NCBI RefSeq assembly: GCF_000820025.1
Contig: NZ_CDBI01000091.1
Coordinates: 147,523 to 211,522 of the forward strand
Direction: 5' to 3'
Origin: Aeromonas popoffii
GTDB taxonomy: Bacteria > Pseudomonadota > Gammaproteobacteria > Enterobacterales > Aeromonadaceae
Length of the DNA: 64,000 bases
In this document: positions 62,318 to 64,000 of the stretch, in pieces
How the letters are laid out: each line of letters starts with the position of its first letter
How positions within the stretch are numbered: the stretch's first letter is position 1
The notes under the pieces: generated by a model
What the model was told of the DNA's origin: nothing
Database searches by the model: none
What the model saw: the letters and a program-made list of their open reading frames with translations, nothing else
Program-made: the position numbers and the translations under genes

Positions 62318-63166
62318 TTAAGGAGTGACCCGGGTGACCAGGGTGAAGCCTTCCTCGCAGGGGGCCAGTTGCACCCGAACCTGGCCCAGTTCTGCCAAGT
62401 TGCTGACGTGGGTGCCGCCGCAGGGGATGGTGACCTCCGCTCCTGCCAGCATGCAGTGCCAGTAGCGCGAATCTATGATGGCTTCGCCGGTCCGGCTGCG
62501 GCGGATCTCGCCACCGGCTGCCAGCCAGTCGGCCAGCTGCTGGTTGATCCTCTCTTCTATCTGCGCCAGCTCCGCCAGCAGCGCCTCGCTGTTGACCCCC
62601 TTCTTGCGCAGGCTCTTGCCGATGCGGTACTGCTCTTGGGAGCCCATGGGCTCGACCCGTGAGCTCTGGATGGCGAGGCGGTCAAAGTCGGGCTGATCCA
62701 GCGAGTCGCGCTCGCTCACCTCTTTGCGCCAGTAGGGAACCAGCACCCGGTTGAGGGCCAGCGCCGCCAGATGGCAGCCGCTGTGGCCCAGGCTCAGGGC
62801 ATCGCGGGCAGCGGCATCTACCTTCAGTTCAACCCTGGAACCCACCGCCAGAGAGTGCTGGCCTGCCAGGGGATGTACCACCACGAAGGCCCACCCTTCG
62901 GCGCCACGCTTGACCGGAATATCGGTGTCCACGAACAGTGCTCCTTCGGGGCTGATGGCCCCCATGCGGCAGGGGCCCACGCTGGCGTTGCCGCCATCCC
63001 AGCAAACCGTGCCCACATCGCCTGGCTGATCGGGCCAGAGGTGGCTCTGGGGATGGAAAGGGGTGAGGTCGGTCACCAGCAGGCTGGTGTCGCCGCTCTG
63101 GCAGAAGACCACGCTGGCCTGTTCATGATGGTGGCCCAGTACGAAGCTGGCTCGAGTGTGTTCCAT
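62318..63166 (-). CDS. alaX: AlaX-type alanyl-tRNA editing protein
   Basis: Trans-editing factor that hydrolyses mischarged Ser- or Gly-tRNA-Ala. The 282-residue protein has the AlaRS second-additional/editing fold. The zinc ligands lie in LGHSGCHLAALAL (His, His at about 126-130) and CGGTHVSNL (Cys, His at about 248-252). The N-terminal beta domain (about 1-110) suits an AlaX type II protein lacking the C-Ala part. It is monocistronic by context, convergent with the EamA gene. Confidence 0.85.
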   Translation of the reverse strand: MEHTRASFVLGHHHEQASVVFCQSGDTSLLVTDLTPFHPQSHLWPDQPGDVGTVCWDGGNASVGPCRMGAISPEGALFVDTDIPVKRGAEGWAFVVVHPLAGQHSLAVGSRVELKVDAAARDALSLGHSGCHLAALALNRVLVPYWRKEVSERDSLDQPDFDRLAIQSSRVEPMGSQEQYRIGKSLRKKGVNSEALLAELAQIEERINQQLADWLAAGGEIRRSRTGEAIIDSRYWHCMLAGAEVTIPCGGTHVSNLAELGQVRVQLAPCEEGFTLVTRVTP

Positions 63167-63276
63167 GGATGGCTCCTGCGAATCGAAGAGGAAGAGAGAG
63201 CCGCAGCATACGCCAAAGTGCAGACCGGCTCATTAACCTGGGTTAATAAGCCGGCCTGAATAGCGGGTTGTGAGCG

Positions 63277-64000
63277 CTAGATCATGGCGACCAGCAGGTA
63301 GGCGTTGAGCCCGATCACCAGTGCGACGATGAGGCGGCCGACTGCCTGAGTCACCGGATGGTTGCGATACTCGCCCATCAGCGCCCGATCGCCGGTCAGG
63401 ATCAGCAGTGGAATGAGCGCGAGCGCGATGCCGAAGCTCAGCACCACCTGGCTCAGCACCAATATTTCGGTGGTGTTGAGCCCCATAGCGATCACCACAA
63501 AGGCGGGGGCCATGGTGATGACGCGGCGCAGCCAGAGCGGTATGACGAAGCGCACGAAGCCTTGCATCACCACTTGACCGGCGAGCGTACCCACCACGGT
63601 GGAGGAGATGCCGGAGGCCACCAGTGACAGGCCGAACAGGGTGGCGGCGGCCTGCCCGAGCAAGGGAGTGAGCGTCTGGTAGGCGGTTTCGAGTTCGGCC
63701 ACTGGCTGGTGAGCGCCGTGGAAGGCGGCGGCCGCCACGGCCATCATGGCCAGGTTGACGAAGCCGGCTATGGTCATGGCAATGGCGACGTCCACCCGGG
63801 TGGTGTGCAGTCGCTGGGGCACTGTGCCTTGATCCAGGGTGTGCTGGGTCAGCGCCGAGTGCAGGTAGATGACGTGAGGCATGACTGTTGCACCGAGCAC
63901 GCCAGCGGCCAGGTAGACGGCGTCGCTGTTGGGTAGGCCGGGGAAGAGGGCGCCTTCCAGCAGGCTCGGCAGATGAGGGCGGGAGAGCACCAGCTCGACG
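63277..64000 (-). CDS. mntH: Nramp-family Mn2+ transporter MntH (C-terminal part)
   Basis: Proton-coupled manganese importer. The visible 241 codons run into the window edge, so the N-terminal half is missing. The conserved TM6 motif [12 protein letters not shown] is present, followed by five further helices. The GTG at 63990 is an internal valine codon, not a start. Located 110 bases before (on the minus strand, downstream of) the alaX start. Confidence 0.9.
   Translation of the reverse strand, partial: VELVLSRPHLPSLLEGALFPGLPNSDAVYLAAGVLGATVMPHVIYLHSALTQHTLDQGTVPQRLHTTRVDVAIAMTIAGFVNLAMMAVAAAAFHGAHQPVAELETAYQTLTPLLGQAAATLFGLSLVASGISSTVVGTLAGQVVMQGFVRFVIPLWLRRVITMAPAFVVIAMGLNTTEILVLSQVVLSFGIALALIPLLILTGDRALMGEYRNHPVTQAVGRLIVALVIGLNAYLLVAMI

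Noticed and set aside
63988-63990. GTG start of mntH at 63990
   Set aside because: The reading frame continues to the window edge and the protein would lack the first half of the Nramp fold, so the GTG is an internal valine.

Overview
The window is a chromosomal segment of a high-GC gammaproteobacterium, most likely an Aeromonas. The pointers are a polar-flagellum MotX, adjacent nsrR and hmp, the blocks ffh/rpsP-rimM-trmD-rplS and murJ-ribF-ileS-lspA-fkpB-ispH, a minor-pilin operon beside ispH, and a Vibrio-like integron attC. Species cannot be fixed from sequence reading alone. No tRNA, rRNA, CRISPR array or complete insertion sequence was found.

Layout. 1-6.7 kb: ogt and arfB (minus), a glnK with its own sigma-54 promoter but no amtB, the ferric-iron ABC transporter fbpABC, and a DyP peroxidase. 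6.7-12.6 kb: argR divergent from the arginine transporter artPIQM, with ARG boxes between them; mdh; motX. 12.6-18.1 kb: the NO-defence pair hmp/nsrR, the corB-like yfjD with ypjD, and ffh. 18.2-20.3 kb: rpsP-rimM-trmD-rplS. 20.3-28.6 kb: a small E-set protein, mutH, a DnaA-box- and GATC-rich gap where Escherichia coli has DARS2, rppH-ptsP-lgt-thyA, then nhaA, a small exported protein and nhaR. 29.5-37.8 kb: hlyU, rpsT, murJ, and ribF-ileS-lspA-fkpB-ispH with overlapping starts and stops.

37.8-42.5 kb is an accessory insertion (araC, azlC, azlD, desaturase) lying between intact ispH and a decayed second copy of the ispH 3' half. 42.5-49.4 kb is an AT-rich type IV minor-pilin operon (pilE, V, W, X, Y1 and a small secreted protein) with a convergent fimT-like pseudopilin gene. 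49.5-56.2 kb: nadE-glnB, a transglycosylase lipoprotein, luxS, a diguanylate cyclase, rnr. Between rnr and rlmB (56.5-57.6 kb) sit two integron cassettes, one with a 122-bp VCR-type attC, and no integrase. A consensus LexA box lies just beyond them. 58.4-64 kb: rlmB, a Crp/Fnr regulator, elaA, two EamA transporters, an AlaX-type editing protein and the C-terminal part of mntH, cut by the window edge.

A recurring oddity is short, diverged tandem repeats of gene 3' ends: ogt (period 83), glnB (about 49), lgt/thyA junction (95), murJ (97), and at larger scale ispH (4.7 kb). In ogt the repeat supplies the present C-terminus. At lgt-thyA it creates a hybrid 31-codon ORF coupled on both sides. These look like scars of flank replacement or partial duplication and are the most distinctive unexplained pattern here.
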